The notes under the pieces were generated by a model. That model had not been told where the DNA came from. It made no database searches and saw only the letters and a program-made list of their open reading frames with translations. From positions 42,100-106,099 of the forward strand of contig NZ_JAAIJQ010000008.1 in NCBI RefSeq assembly GCF_010820565.1: DNA of 64,000 bases. Reading direction: 5' to 3'. This document shows positions 17,676 through 27,150 of the stretch, piece by piece. The stretch comes from Thiorhodococcus minor (lineage in GTDB: Bacteria > Pseudomonadota > Gammaproteobacteria > Chromatiales > Chromatiaceae). Position 1 is the stretch's first letter. Each line of letters starts with the position of its first letter. The translations under genes and the position numbers were made by a program.

Positions 17676-20600
17676 TCCCAAGCGCCATCCACCAATTCTC
17701 GATCGCCTGTCACGCCGGCGACGGCATCACCAATGGCATGCTGCTCACGCGGCGTCTGCTAAGGCACGCCGGCATCCCCTCCGAGATCTACTGCGAGGAG
17801 TGCGACGCGCCGCTGCGGGAAGAAACCCGTCCCTTCGACGACTATGTCTCTCGGCCGGATCAGATCCTGCTCATCCATCACGGCATCGGCAACGGCGTGG
17901 AGGAGCGCCTGCGCCGGCTCGCCGATCGCTGCCTCATGGTCTTTCACAACATCACACCGGCGGAGTTCTTCGACCCGGAGGACCCAATCCAGCCGATGCT
18001 GGCGCTCGGCTGGCGGCAGGTCGCGGACTGGAAGGCCTGGCTGGACGGGGCGATCGCGGATTCCGAGCAGAATCTGGAGCTGCTGCTGCGCCACGGCTAC
18101 GACCGCGAAGGCTGCGAGGCGATTCCCCTGCTCGTCGACCTGGAGCGGCTCGGCGCCATTCAGCCCCAGCATGCCTGCCGCCCTTTGGACGATGGCTTTC
18201 GCCTGCTCTTCGTCGGACGGGTGATGCCGCACAAGAATCAGTTGGGGCTCGTTGAGACGCTGGACCATCTGCGGCGCATGACAGGTCGCGACGCGCGGCT
18301 GACGTTGGTCGGCAATCCGGTCGATGCGGCCTACCTGGCCCGTCTGGAGCAGGAGATTCGCGACCGCGGGCTCGAGCAAGCGGTGACGCTGACGGGCCGA
18401 GTCGACGAAGCGGAGCTGGCGCGGCACTTCCAGCAGGCCGATCTCTACGTGAGCCTGAGCCACCACGAAGGCTTTGGCATGCCGCTCATCGAAGCCATGG
18501 CCAACCGTCTGCCGGTGCTCGCCTACAATCCGCCCGAGAGCAACGTCGACCGCACGGTCGACGGCGGCGGTCTCCTGCTCGAGCGCGACGACCCGCTGGT
18601 CTGCGCCGCCTGCATCGCCGAGCTGATGGACAGCCCGCGGCTGCGGGCGCGGATGGTCGATCTCGGCGAGCGGCACCTCGAGTCCTTCCAGCCGCAGCGC
18701 CTCTACGAGCGGCTCGCCCGCTTCCTCGCAAAGCTCGATATCCAGCTGCCTCGGGCCGACTTTCACAGTTCGCGCCGAGCTCCGCTCAAGTATCGCATCG
18801 AAGGCCCCTTCGACAGCAGCTACAGCCTGGCGATCGTCAATCGCAATCTCGCCAAGGCGCTGGCCGCGCGCCATCCAGAGGCGGTCGGCCTCTACGCCAC
18901 CGAGGGTCCGGGAGACCTGGTGCCCGACGCCGGCTTCCTGCGAGCCGAGCCGCTCCTCGAGGAGCTGTACCGAGCCGGATGCGACAACGCCGTGGCGGAG
19001 GCGACGCTGCGCCTGCTCTATCCACCGCGCGTCACCGGTATGAAGGGTCTCTACAACGGACTCGCCTGCTACGGCTGGGAGGAGTCGCTTCTGCCCTGGG
19101 AAACGGTCAGCGACTTCAACCAGCACCTGCAATGGATCACCACCATGTCGCACTACGTCTCGCGCGTGCTGATCGACAATGGGGTGAGCCTTCCGGTGCA
19201 CAGGGTCGGGATCGGAGCGGACCACATTCTGCGAGCGCAGCCGGATCCAGGCGCACTGCCGCGGATCAAGCAGGGCTTCAAGCTGCTGCACATCTCTTCG
19301 TGTTTTCCGCGCAAGGGGGTCGACGTCCTGCTGAAGGCGTATGCGGAGGCCTTCAGCGCGGACGACGACGTGACCCTCATCATCAAGACCTTCCCCAATC
19401 CGCACCACGATATCGCGCGACAGCTCGCACAGTGGCGCAAGACACGTCGGCGCGCTCCCCATGTCACGCTCATCAATCGCGACCTGGCGGACGGCGCCAT
19501 CCGTGCCCTCTATCAGCTCTCAGACGTCCTGGTCGCACCAAGCCGCGGCGAGGGCTTCGGGCTGCCCATGGCCGAGGCCATGCTCCATCAGCTGCCCGTG
19601 ATCACCACCGGCTACGGGGGGCAGAGCGACTTCTGCACGGAAGAGACCAGCTGGCTGCTGGACTACCAGTTCGCGAGGGCGCGCACCCACATGGGCCAAA
19701 GCGCATCCTTGTGGGTCGAGCCCGACGCCGATCAGCTCGCCAGGCTGCTGGGCGAATTCCATCGCCATCATCGGGAAGGCACCCTGAGCGGCTTTACGGC
19801 GGAGAAGCGCGAGCGCGCCTATGATCTCGTCGCCCGCGACTTCACCTGGGATGCCGTTGCGGCGCGCGTCGATGGCGCGCTCGATCGGGAGCGCAGGCGC
19901 CCTCTCTTCGACCCCAAGCTCTCGCTTGGCTGCATCACGACTTGGAACAGCAAGTGCGGAATTGCCGTTTACAGTCGCAAGCTCCTTTCCGCGATGCTCG
20001 ATCGCGTCGTCATCCTGGCCAACGACGATGCGACGCTAACCGCTACCGATAGTCCGCACAAGGTCGAGCGATGCTGGACATCTGGACAGCGCGATAACTT
20101 GAAACGATTGGAGCACAGCATTCTGCGCGCTGGGCTTTCCCAAGTTCTCATCCAGTTCAACTTCGCATTCTTTCGTCTCGACGCGCTCAAGCGGCTCCTT
20201 GGATCTCTTCGTCGCAACGGCATTCAGACGCTCATCACCTTCCATTCCACCGCAGACGTCAATGCAGGCGAGGAGACGCTTTCGTTGCGGTCGCTCTTGC
20301 CAGAGCTCCAGCACTGCACACGCATCTTCGTGCACGGCGTTCAAGATCTGAATCGCCTTAAGTCTTGGGGGCTGAGCGCCAACTGCACACTCTTTCCGCA
20401 CGGCGTGGATCCCGATCGCTCGACCACCCGCAATGATCCGCCGGCATGGCTGGCCGGCAAGCGGATCATCGCCAGCTACGGCTTCCTGCTCCCGCACAAG
20501 GGAATTCCGCAGTTGATCGAAGCGTTCGCAAGCCTGCACGCGAAACGTCCCGATACGCATTTACTGCTCCTTAACGCAGAGTACCCTATCCCCGAGTCAC

Positions 20601-21061
20601 GGGAGGTCACCGCACACTGCGAGCGGCTCATCAGAAAGCTTGGCCTCCACGACGACGTTACGCTCATCAACGACTATCTCGAGGATGGCGAGTCGCTTGC
20701 CTGGCTCTCGCTGGCGGAGATGATCGTCTTCGCCTATCAGCGGACCCAGGAATCGTCCAGCGCGGCCGTGCGCTGGGGCCTGGCGACCGGCCGACCGGTC
20801 CTCTGTACGCCGCTGGACATCTTCGAAGACGTGGCGGACGCGGTGCACTTCCTCGCCGGCACCTCGCCATCCGATATCCGCTCCGGGGTCGAGGCGCTGC
20901 TTCGCGACCCTCGGCGACAGGCCGAGCTGCAGGCGCGGCAGCAGGCATGGCTGGAGCAGCACGATTGGGCAAGGCTCTCGCGCCGTCTGGCGAATCTCTG
21001 CACGGCGATTCGCCTCAACGCCGCGGACGCGACAGCGGTCGATCGTCAGGCGGGCGCCTGA
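17672..21061 (+). CDS. Three-domain GT4-type glycosyltransferase
   Basis: 1129 aa with three consecutive GT-B units. Domain 1 (about 1-360) ends with HEGFGMPLIEAMANRLPVLA and resembles the preceding gene (VFHNITPAEFFD). Domain 2 (about 368-740) has SSCFPRKGVDVLLKAYAEAF and GEGFGLPMAEAMLHQLPVIT. Domain 3 (about 748-1115) has GFLLPHKGIPQLIEAFASL, but its acceptor-side motif is altered (QESSSAAVRWGLATGRPVLC), so it may be less active or use a different donor. Such multi-domain enzymes often build repeating units or an adaptor in one polypeptide. The stretch encoding the start of domain 3 (about 19950-20650) reads slightly less GC-rich than its surroundings. Followed by another GT gene after 4 bases. 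Confidence 0.88.
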   Translation: MIPSAIHQFSIACHAGDGITNGMLLTRRLLRHAGIPSEIYCEECDAPLREETRPFDDYVSRPDQILLIHHGIGNGVEERLRRLADRCLMVFHNITPAEFFDPEDPIQPMLALGWRQVADWKAWLDGAIADSEQNLELLLRHGYDREGCEAIPLLVDLERLGAIQPQHACRPLDDGFRLLFVGRVMPHKNQLGLVETLDHLRRMTGRDARLTLVGNPVDAAYLARLEQEIRDRGLEQAVTLTGRVDEAELARHFQQADLYVSLSHHEGFGMPLIEAMANRLPVLAYNPPESNVDRTVDGGGLLLERDDPLVCAACIAELMDSPRLRARMVDLGERHLESFQPQRLYERLARFLAKLDIQLPRADFHSSRRAPLKYRIEGPFDSSYSLAIVNRNLAKALAARHPEAVGLYATEGPGDLVPDAGFLRAEPLLEELYRAGCDNAVAEATLRLLYPPRVTGMKGLYNGLACYGWEESLLPWETVSDFNQHLQWITTMSHYVSRVLIDNGVSLPVHRVGIGADHILRAQPDPGALPRIKQGFKLLHISSCFPRKGVDVLLKAYAEAFSADDDVTLIIKTFPNPHHDIARQLAQWRKTRRRAPHVTLINRDLADGAIRALYQLSDVLVAPSRGEGFGLPMAEAMLHQLPVITTGYGGQSDFCTEETSWLLDYQFARARTHMGQSASLWVEPDADQLARLLGEFHRHHREGTLSGFTAEKRERAYDLVARDFTWDAVAARVDGALDRERRRPLFDPKLSLGCITTWNSKCGIAVYSRKLLSAMLDRVVILANDDATLTATDSPHKVERCWTSGQRDNLKRLEHSILRAGLSQVLIQFNFAFFRLDALKRLLGSLRRNGIQTLITFHSTADVNAGEETLSLRSLLPELQHCTRIFVHGVQDLNRLKSWGLSANCTLFPHGVDPDRSTTRNDPPAWLAGKRIIASYGFLLPHKGIPQLIEAFASLHAKRPDTHLLLLNAEYPIPESREVTAHCERLIRKLGLHDDVTLINDYLEDGESLAWLSLAEMIVFAYQRTQESSSAAVRWGLATGRPVLCTPLDIFEDVADAVHFLAGTSPSDIRSGVEALLRDPRRQAELQARQQAWLEQHDWARLSRRLANLCTAIRLNAADATAVDRQAGA

Positions 21062-21065
21062 GACC

Positions 21066-22955
21066 ATGCGTCTGCTCGTCGATCTGCAGGCCTGCCAGTC
21101 GATCAGCCGCCTCGGCGGGATCGGCCGCTATTCGCTCGACCTCGCGACGGCCATGGCCCGCCACGCGGGCGGGCATGAGCTGCGCATCCTGTTGAGCGAC
21201 CTGCTTCCGGACAGCATCCCAGGGCTCTACCGGCACTTCTCGCAGCTGCTGCCGCGCCACCAGATCCAAGTGCTGCAGCTCCCCGGCCCCGTGGCCGAGA
21301 GCAATCCCGCCAATCTGCCGCGCGCGCGCGCGGCAGAGCTGATTCGCGAGGCCTGCATTCATCGCCTGCAGCCCGACATCGTGCATGTCGCCAGTCTCTT
21401 CGAGGGATTTCTCGACGACGTGGCCTGCTCCGTGGGCGAGCTTGTGCCAGGCGACACCACGGTCGTAACCCTGTACGACCTCATTCCGCTGATGGCCCAG
21501 GAGCAATACCTCGCGACGCCGAGCACGCGTGGACACTATTTCCGCAAGCTCGACAGCCTCAAGCGGGCCGGGGGGCTCCTGGCGATCTCCGAATTCTCGC
21601 GGCGCCAATGCATCGACGCACTCGACATCGCCCCGGAGCGCGTCGTCAACATCGCCGCCGGCGTCGATCCCAAGTTCCGCCCGCTCGCATTGCCGCCCGA
21701 TCGGATCGCGGCACTGCGAGATCGCTATGGCATCCGCGATCGCTTCGCCCTCTTCGCCGGGAGCTTCGACAGCCGAAAGAACCATGCGCGCCTGATTCAG
21801 GCCTATGCGCGAGTCCCCCGGGATCTGCGCCACGGGCGTCAGCTCGTCATCATCGGCAACGGCTGGCAGGGCCTCTATCAAGAGCTGAGTCGCCTGGGTG
21901 AGGCGGCGGGCCTCGGCGAGCACGAGCTCGTCTTCACGGGGCACGTGAGCGACCAAGAGCTGCTGGAGCTCTACAATCTTTGCGAGCTCTTCGTCTTCCC
22001 TTCCCTGTCAGAAGGCTACGGCCTTCCGGTCCTCGAGGCGATGGCCTGCGGCATCCCGGTCATCGCCTCCAATACCACGAGCATTCCGGAGGTGGTGGGC
22101 CGTCAGGATGCGCTATTCGACCCCTACTGTGTCGACGCCATCGCGGCCAAGATCGCGCAAGCCCTCGAGGACGCGGGATTCCGCCGCGCGCTCGCCGAGC
22201 ACGGCCTGGCTCAAAGCCGGCATTTCACCTGGGATGCCGTGGCGAAGCGCGCCTGGGAGGCGATCGAAGTTCGTCATGACAAGACAGGCACGGCCCCCAA
22301 GCCCGCACCTGGTGCACTCGAGACCGATCGGATCGAGGCGTTGCGCAAACTCGAGCTCGGCCGCATCGGACGCGCGCGCGTGCGTGCACGCATTGCAGCG
22401 GCGCTCGCCGCGAACGATCGCTGTCTGATCGAGACCAGTCCGGCTGTCCGCCGGATCGGCTGGATCACCCCCTGGGGCGGCAACGGCGCGATCGCCCGGG
22501 ACGCCAAGGCCCTGATGGGGGACAAGCTCCCGGAGTGCCGCATCCTCGCCCCGGAGAATCTGACCGAGGACTTGCTCGACGCCTCGAACGTCACGGCCTG
22601 CTGGAGCCCCAGGGCATCGGATCTGCGCGCCTTGGCGTGCAGCGTGGCGACTCAGGAGCTGGACACCCTGGTCGTTCACATCCATGACGAGCTCTTTCTG
22701 CCGCAGCCCCTCGCGGGCTTTCTTCGCGAAATGATCGCCACCGGCCGACGACTCTATCTGATGCTGCATGCGATCAGCGAGCCGCTGGCCCCGTCGCTCA
22801 TCGATTCTCTGGGGCTTTGCGACGGGCTGTTCGCCCGCTCGCGTCAGGCCGAAGCGGCCTTGGCGCAGCACGGCATCGCACAGCTTGCCGGGCTTGAAGA
22901 CGGCCAGCTCGCTGACGCGCTGTGGGATCGCCTGGCGGGACGCCATCGCGCCTGA
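21066..22955 (+). CDS. GT4-type glycosyltransferase with C-terminal half-domain
   Basis: 629 aa. Residues 1-400 form a complete GT4 enzyme: LGGIGRYSLDLATAMA at the start, LFAGSFDSRKNHARLIQAYA, and SEGYGLPVLEAMACGIPVIA with the E-x7-E motif. After a linker, residues about 480-629 (IGWITPWGGNGAIARDAKAL onwards) look like the N-terminal half of a second GT-B domain that stops without a donor-binding half: a truncated fusion or a specialised acceptor domain. Last gene of the Wzm/Wzt operon; the following 1.5 kb is repeats. Confidence 0.85.
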   Translation: MRLLVDLQACQSISRLGGIGRYSLDLATAMARHAGGHELRILLSDLLPDSIPGLYRHFSQLLPRHQIQVLQLPGPVAESNPANLPRARAAELIREACIHRLQPDIVHVASLFEGFLDDVACSVGELVPGDTTVVTLYDLIPLMAQEQYLATPSTRGHYFRKLDSLKRAGGLLAISEFSRRQCIDALDIAPERVVNIAAGVDPKFRPLALPPDRIAALRDRYGIRDRFALFAGSFDSRKNHARLIQAYARVPRDLRHGRQLVIIGNGWQGLYQELSRLGEAAGLGEHELVFTGHVSDQELLELYNLCELFVFPSLSEGYGLPVLEAMACGIPVIASNTTSIPEVVGRQDALFDPYCVDAIAAKIAQALEDAGFRRALAEHGLAQSRHFTWDAVAKRAWEAIEVRHDKTGTAPKPAPGALETDRIEALRKLELGRIGRARVRARIAAALAANDRCLIETSPAVRRIGWITPWGGNGAIARDAKALMGDKLPECRILAPENLTEDLLDASNVTACWSPRASDLRALACSVATQELDTLVVHIHDELFLPQPLAGFLREMIATGRRLYLMLHAISEPLAPSLIDSLGLCDGLFARSRQAEAALAQHGIAQLAGLEDGQLADALWDRLAGRHRA

Positions 22956-23058
22956 GGCAGCGCCAGGGCGGCCCGCTCAGCCCCCTTCGATGACAGAAGC
23001 CCCAAGGCGATTTCCAGGGAAGCCTATACCAGGGAAGAGGTCGAAGCGCCGGCTTCAT

Positions 23059-23451
23059 CGCTCGGCCGAGCGACCTCGGGTCGGGTCAGCCGCTCAATCC
23101 GTGGGAGCGGCGCCCCGCCGCGACTGAGGCGGTCGGAGCTGACCCGTCGCGCCGGGGCGGCGCTCCCACGCAATGCCTACCCGATGGCGCGTGATCGAAT
23201 CGCCTTTGGTAAGAGGACTCTCGGAAATCGCCCAAGGGACGCGAGCACTGATGTCGCTGCCGTCCACCGCCACTCACGCCGACGGCTGAGGAAGGGATCG
23301 CACATCATTCGCTTCCCCCTATACCACCAGCGGCATCGCTGAGGTGTCGTCGCACATGGGGGTGCCGGCGCCTCGCCCGCTAGCGGGCGATTCAGCCGGT
23401 CTCTTGCGCGTAACACCGCGAAGACCGGGAAACCATCGCTGGACGGCTTCT
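23059..23451. repeat. Duplicated intergenic block, copy 1
   Basis: 23059-23372 matches 23649-23962 at a constant offset of 590 bases with only a few mismatches and no indel. Similarity then resumes at 'ATTCAGCCGGTCT' and 'GCTGGACGGCTTC' after a gap. Copy 1 holds REPIN 1. Confidence 0.9.
23101..23169. repeat. REPIN-like hairpin 1
   Basis: Two inverted REP-like units: GTGGGAGCGGCGCCCCGCC at the left and GGGGCGGCGCTCCCAC at the right, with about 20 bases between. GTGGGAGCGG-type ends are typical of RAYT-associated REP families in gammaproteobacteria. No RAYT transposase is in the window. Confidence 0.75.
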
Positions 23452-23515
23452 AAGGCGATTTCCGAGAATCTTCGTACCAAAGGTGCGTCGAGACGCGTCG
23501 TCAGGCGGGCCTTGC

Positions 23516-23586
23516 GTGGGAGCGCCGCCCCCGGCGCGACGAAGCCTGCTCCGGCCGCCCCAGTCGCGGTGGGGCACCGCTCCCAC
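23516..23586. repeat. REPIN-like hairpin 2
   Basis: Same family, diverged: starts GTGGGAGCGCCGCCCC and ends GTGGGGCACCGCTCCCAC. It lies between the two duplicated blocks. Confidence 0.7.
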
Positions 23587-23690
23587 AGGTCGAGCCCCTG
23601 ACGTGTCCTTCGCGCCTTTGCGGTTCCGATTGCCGAATCTAGGTTCATAGCTCGGCCGAGCGACCTCGGGTCGGGTCAGCCGCTCAATCC

Positions 23691-23759
23691 GTGGGAGCTG
23701 CGCCCCGCCGCGACTGAGGCGGTCGGAGCTGACCCGTCGCGCCGGGGCGGCGCTCCCAC
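23691..23759. repeat. REPIN-like hairpin 3
   Basis: Nearly identical to hairpin 1 (GTGGGAGCTGCGCCCCGCC left end, GCGGCGCTCCCAC right end) because it lies in the duplicated block. Confidence 0.75.
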
Positions 23760-23970
23760 GCAATGCCTGCCCGATGGCGCGTGATCGAATCGCCTTTGGT
23801 AAGAGGACTCTCGGAAATCGCCCAAGGGACGCGAGCAGTGATGTCGCTGCCGCCCATCGCCACTCACGCCAACGGCTGAGGAAGGGATCGCACATTATTC
23901 GCTTCCCCCTATACCACAAGCGGCATCGCTGAGGTGTCGTCGCACATGGGGGTGCCGGCGCCGAGCACCT

Positions 23971-24027
23971 CGCCCGCAAGCGGGCTCCTACAACGGCGCC
24001 GCTCGCGTAGAAGCCCGCTTGCGGGCG
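23971..24027. repeat. Second-type inverted repeat, present only in duplicated copy 2
   Basis: CGCCCGCAAGCGGGCT plus CTAC faces GTAG plus AGCCCGCTTGCGGGCG across about 17 bases. It resembles the 'gcccgcaagcgggc' REP type common in pseudomonads. Confidence 0.7.
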
Positions 24028-24458
24028 ATTCAGCCGGTCTTTTCGCGTAGCACCGCCAAGACCGGAAGACAAGCGCTGGACGGCTTCCAACGGCAAACAC
24101 CCCTTATAAGTACGGTCTTATTGAGTTAGCCTCTTAGGCGGGGGAGACGAAGAGATTGGGAACGTCTTCCGCTCCCGACGCGAGAACCCTGCTCGATCCT
24201 CGCCTGGCCGCCCCAGGAGGCCAGACAGTCAAAGCGCTCCGTCGGCAGCGACGTTGGGCTTCCTAGCAAAGCCCGACAGACACGGAAAGCCTTCACGGCC
24301 TCTAAGCCTTCGCCAGGCTCGCGATTCGAGCGAGCGGTCGCGTCAGCCAGGATCGGCGTGCTCTGGTCTCCAGGAGCGAAGATCCTCGCATGGCCCCGTG
24401 GGCCGAGGCGCGCCAGTCGTTTGTTGAAAGCACAGACAATCGATCGAGGAATGTATCG

Positions 24459-26633
24459 ATGGACGAGCAGAAACACATCACTCGGCCCTTGGCGGCCCTG
24501 CCCTTGCTGGGGATCTTGGCGGCCTCGACCGCCGGCGCAGTCGTGCCGGTGGAGGTCGGAGAGCAGGATGGTCTCATCGGCTTCGGCGCCGTGATCAAGA
24601 GCCCCCAGCGCGAGGCTGAGCTCGGATCCGGCATGGCGGTCGGAGACTTCAACGGAGACGGCATGGCCGACCTGGCGGTGGGCGCACCGCGTCAGGCGTC
24701 CAGTCGCGGTATCGAAGAGGCCGGCGTCGTCTCGATCTTCTATGGTGGCGGTGCCATGGCACCAGACCTCGGGGTAGTGGAAACTGTCGACGACGGCGTC
24801 GAGGACGTCGTCCTGGAGGGTGCCGAGACCAACGGATTCGTTGGTCAGATGCTCGCCGCCGGCGACCTCAATGGCGACGGTATCGATGACCTCGCCATCG
24901 TGGCCCAACGGGTCAACGACACCGGAGCCCCGGTCGATCCGGAAGACGCCGAGATCTTCGTCCTCTTCGGCTCCTCGAGCCTTTCCGGCACCAAGACGCT
25001 GAGCGGCGTCGCCAATGCCGTGATCCGCCGCCAGGATTCCATGCACGTCGCCGCCATCGCCATCGGCGACATCAGTGGAGACGGCGTTGCCGATCTCGTC
25101 TTCAGCGACGACCTCACGGACTCCGTCACCCACCCGCCTGTCGCGCCCCGCGTCGATGGCTTTCCGCGCGGCATCAATGGCGCAGTCTATGTTTACTATG
25201 GAGGCCGACTCGATGGTGAGTTGGACCCAGAAGAAACGGCGGACGCCATCATCATGCGTAATGGCGGCGAGGGTATCTTCCAGGTCAAGGGCATTGCGGT
25301 TGGTAACGTCGATGGTAGCGGTGCGGCCGATCTCCTCCTCGGCGCACCTGCCGAAGATAGCGGGATCCTGCCCCTTGAAGAGGCTGGCGCTACCTACGTG
25401 GTACCCGGAGGCGGGAGCATCAATTATTTGCTCGACATCGACGCGATCGCGACCAGCCGCATCTACGGCGGCGTCAAGGGGGATCAGGCCGGCGAGCGTC
25501 TCGCCAGCGGCGATATCGATGGCGACGGCACCGACGACATCATCATCGGCGCGCCCTTGTCGGGCTGGGGCGAGACGAGCACCACCGGAAAGGGACGTGT
25601 CTATCTCGTACTCGGCAAACACCAGGAAGCCGAGATGGATCTCTACGACCAGGCGGACGCAACCTTCGCGCTGAGCGAATCGGTCGCGCGCATCGGCTTC
25701 AAGACCGGCAATGCCCTGCTTGTCGGCGACGTCGATGGCGATGACACCGAGGACCTGATGATCTCCAGCACCAATGCCTTCGCGCGCAGCGGCACCAACG
25801 GCTGGACTCACGTCCTCTACGGCCGCACGAGCTGGGCCTCCAGCTACGAGCTCGACGTCGAGGCCGACATTGCGGTCGTCGCGCCCGAGTCCACCCCCAC
25901 GCCATCTGATCCACTCTCCGCCGGACGCATGGGATCCACACTAGGGCTGGGCGACTTCGATGGCGATGGCCACGCCGATATCGCCCTCGGCGCCCCCTGG
26001 GGCAAGGGCAACAACTCCATGGTCGGCAACGGCTGGGTCGGCGTGCTCTTCGATCCCGTGCGTGGCGCACGCGAGCGCTTCGACTGGCAGGTCGCGGAGA
26101 TCTATATCGCAACCCTGGGCTATGCCCCGGACGACGAAGGACTCCAGTACTGGGTGGAGAATCTTGGCGCAGGGATCGGCTGGACGCCGACCACTGTCGC
26201 ACAGAGCTTCTTCGACGCCCCTCTGGTCGAAGCGATGTACCCACCCGACCAAGACTACGGCGTATTCATCAACGCGCTGTACCAGAACCTGTTCGGACGT
26301 AGTCCGGATGATGCCGGCTATGCCTATTGGCTGAACGAACTGCAATCCGGCAGCACCCAGCGCAACGAGATGATCATCGCCCTGATCAATGGCGGCTGGG
26401 CAAATCCGGACGCCGCTCAAGATATGAAGCGTTTCAGCAACCGCGTTCAAGTCGCGCTCCGCTTCGTCGCCGAGCAAGCCGAGCGCGGCATCGTCTACAG
26501 CCAACTGAGCGGCACCGATCAGGAGGCACTGCGCCAAATGGGCAGCGACGTCTTGAGCGCGCTCACGGCCGATCCGGCAACGCGTGACGCCGCCATCGCT
26601 CAAATCCCGGCACTGCTGGATTCCCTCGACTGA
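24459..26633 (+). CDS. Secreted FG-GAP beta-propeller protein with C-terminal DUF4214 module
   Basis: 724 aa from the ATG at 24459 (GAGGA 8 bases upstream; the next residues form a signal peptide ending near STAGA). Residues about 40-540 hold seven FG-GAP/integrin-alpha-like repeats, each with a calcium-binding loop: DFNGDGMAD, DLNGDGIDD, DISGDGVAD, NVDGSGAAD, DIDGDGTDD, DVDGDDTED, DFDGDGHAD. Seven units fit one closed seven-bladed propeller. The DUF4214 module fills the last about 180 residues (EIYIATLGYAPDDEGLQYWV, ALYQNLFGRSPDDAG, MIIALINGGWAN). Probably a calcium-dependent surface adhesin or scaffold. Monocistronic and convergent with the protease gene at 27151. Confidence 0.88.
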   Translation: MDEQKHITRPLAALPLLGILAASTAGAVVPVEVGEQDGLIGFGAVIKSPQREAELGSGMAVGDFNGDGMADLAVGAPRQASSRGIEEAGVVSIFYGGGAMAPDLGVVETVDDGVEDVVLEGAETNGFVGQMLAAGDLNGDGIDDLAIVAQRVNDTGAPVDPEDAEIFVLFGSSSLSGTKTLSGVANAVIRRQDSMHVAAIAIGDISGDGVADLVFSDDLTDSVTHPPVAPRVDGFPRGINGAVYVYYGGRLDGELDPEETADAIIMRNGGEGIFQVKGIAVGNVDGSGAADLLLGAPAEDSGILPLEEAGATYVVPGGGSINYLLDIDAIATSRIYGGVKGDQAGERLASGDIDGDGTDDIIIGAPLSGWGETSTTGKGRVYLVLGKHQEAEMDLYDQADATFALSESVARIGFKTGNALLVGDVDGDDTEDLMISSTNAFARSGTNGWTHVLYGRTSWASSYELDVEADIAVVAPESTPTPSDPLSAGRMGSTLGLGDFDGDGHADIALGAPWGKGNNSMVGNGWVGVLFDPVRGARERFDWQVAEIYIATLGYAPDDEGLQYWVENLGAGIGWTPTTVAQSFFDAPLVEAMYPPDQDYGVFINALYQNLFGRSPDDAGYAYWLNELQSGSTQRNEMIIALINGGWANPDAAQDMKRFSNRVQVALRFVAEQAERGIVYSQLSGTDQEALRQMGSDVLSALTADPATRDAAIAQIPALLDSLD

Positions 26634-26658
26634 GTCGAGCTTACCGCAAGAAGAAGAT

Positions 26659-26687
26659 GCCCCCTCGGGCCTTTTCCCGAGGGGGGC
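26659..26687. terminator. Strong GC hairpin between convergent genes
   Basis: A 10-bp stem (CCCCCTCGGG / CCCGAGGGGG) with loop CCTTTT, 25 bases after the FG-GAP gene stop. It has no T tract on the plus strand, so any terminator role is uncertain. Confidence 0.45.
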
Positions 26688-26711
26688 GAGCAACAAGGCA
26701 AAACCGGGCCT

Positions 26712-26795
26712 TGGTCATCAGTTGGGCCGGTAGGGCGGACGAGCGAGAGCGAAGTCCACCGAATCCCGCGCCGACGTTGGTGGACTGCGCTGCTA
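26712..26795. repeat. Dispersed palindromic repeat, family B, copy 2
   Basis: Has the left arm (GGTAGGGCGGACGAGCGAGA), the middle AGTCCACCGAATCCCGCGCC and the start of the right arm (GGTGGACTGCGCTGC). The arms are complementary, so the element folds on itself. Confidence 0.8.
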
Positions 26796-26946
26796 GACTA
26801 TGAGAGTAATCCAAGCGCACCGCGAAGATCGCAGATTGCTGTAGGCTGGGCCGACGCAGGAGGCCCAACAATCAGAGCGTTAGGCTAGCCGCCATGTTGG
26901 GCTTCGTACCTCAGCCCAACCTACGCAGAATTTCTTCACAGTCTCA

Positions 26947-27010
26947 AGCGCGAAGTCCACCGAATCCCGCGCCAGCGTTGGTGGACTGCGCTGCGCTTGT
27001 CCACCCTACG
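26947..27010. repeat. Dispersed palindromic repeat, family B, copy 3
   Basis: Contains AGTCCACCGAATCCCGCGCC and a complete right end, GCGCTTGTCCACCCTACG. The left end is shortened. Confidence 0.8.
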
Positions 27011-27150
27011 GGCGACAACCAGCCGAAACCATGATCGACGCCCCAACCCGCATCACTCGGTCGCCCTGTTTGCCCGGCCTACAGGTGTGCCAATTTCTGG
27101 AAACCGCCTGAGAGAGCGATACGCCACACTCGGCAGACCGCCCCCACCAG

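Larger units (their letters stand above)
23649..24090. repeat. Duplicated intergenic block, copy 2
   Basis: Counterpart of 23059-23451. It holds REPIN 3 and, unlike copy 1, an additional 57-base inverted repeat at 23971-24027. Copy 1 has only a short palindrome CGCCCGC-TA-GCGGGCG there, which records a gain or loss of the element between the two copies. Confidence 0.9.
22956..24458. other. 1.5-kb repeat-rich intergenic region
   Basis: No credible gene. Open frames here are translations of repeats and appear twice because the DNA is duplicated. It contains an imperfect direct duplication (copies at 23059-23451 and 23649-24090), three REPIN-like hairpins of one type and one of another. Confidence 0.75.
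26634..27150. other. Convergent intergenic region with repeats
   Basis: Holds a strong hairpin (26659-26687) and two family B repeats. No gene seen. Confidence 0.6.

Noticed and set aside
17759..19462. 567-aa minus-strand frame within the three-domain glycosyltransferase gene
   Set aside because: Shadow of a long coding gene with clear GT4 motifs.
23392..24096. 234-aa minus-strand frame and its smaller relatives in the repeat region
   Set aside because: The same peptides appear twice because the DNA is duplicated, and they run through REPIN hairpins; not a gene.
24126..25811. 561-aa open frame on the minus strand opposite the FG-GAP gene
   Set aside because: Antisense of repeated DGDG-type codons; the plus-strand protein has a signal peptide, seven recognisable repeats and a DUF4214 module.
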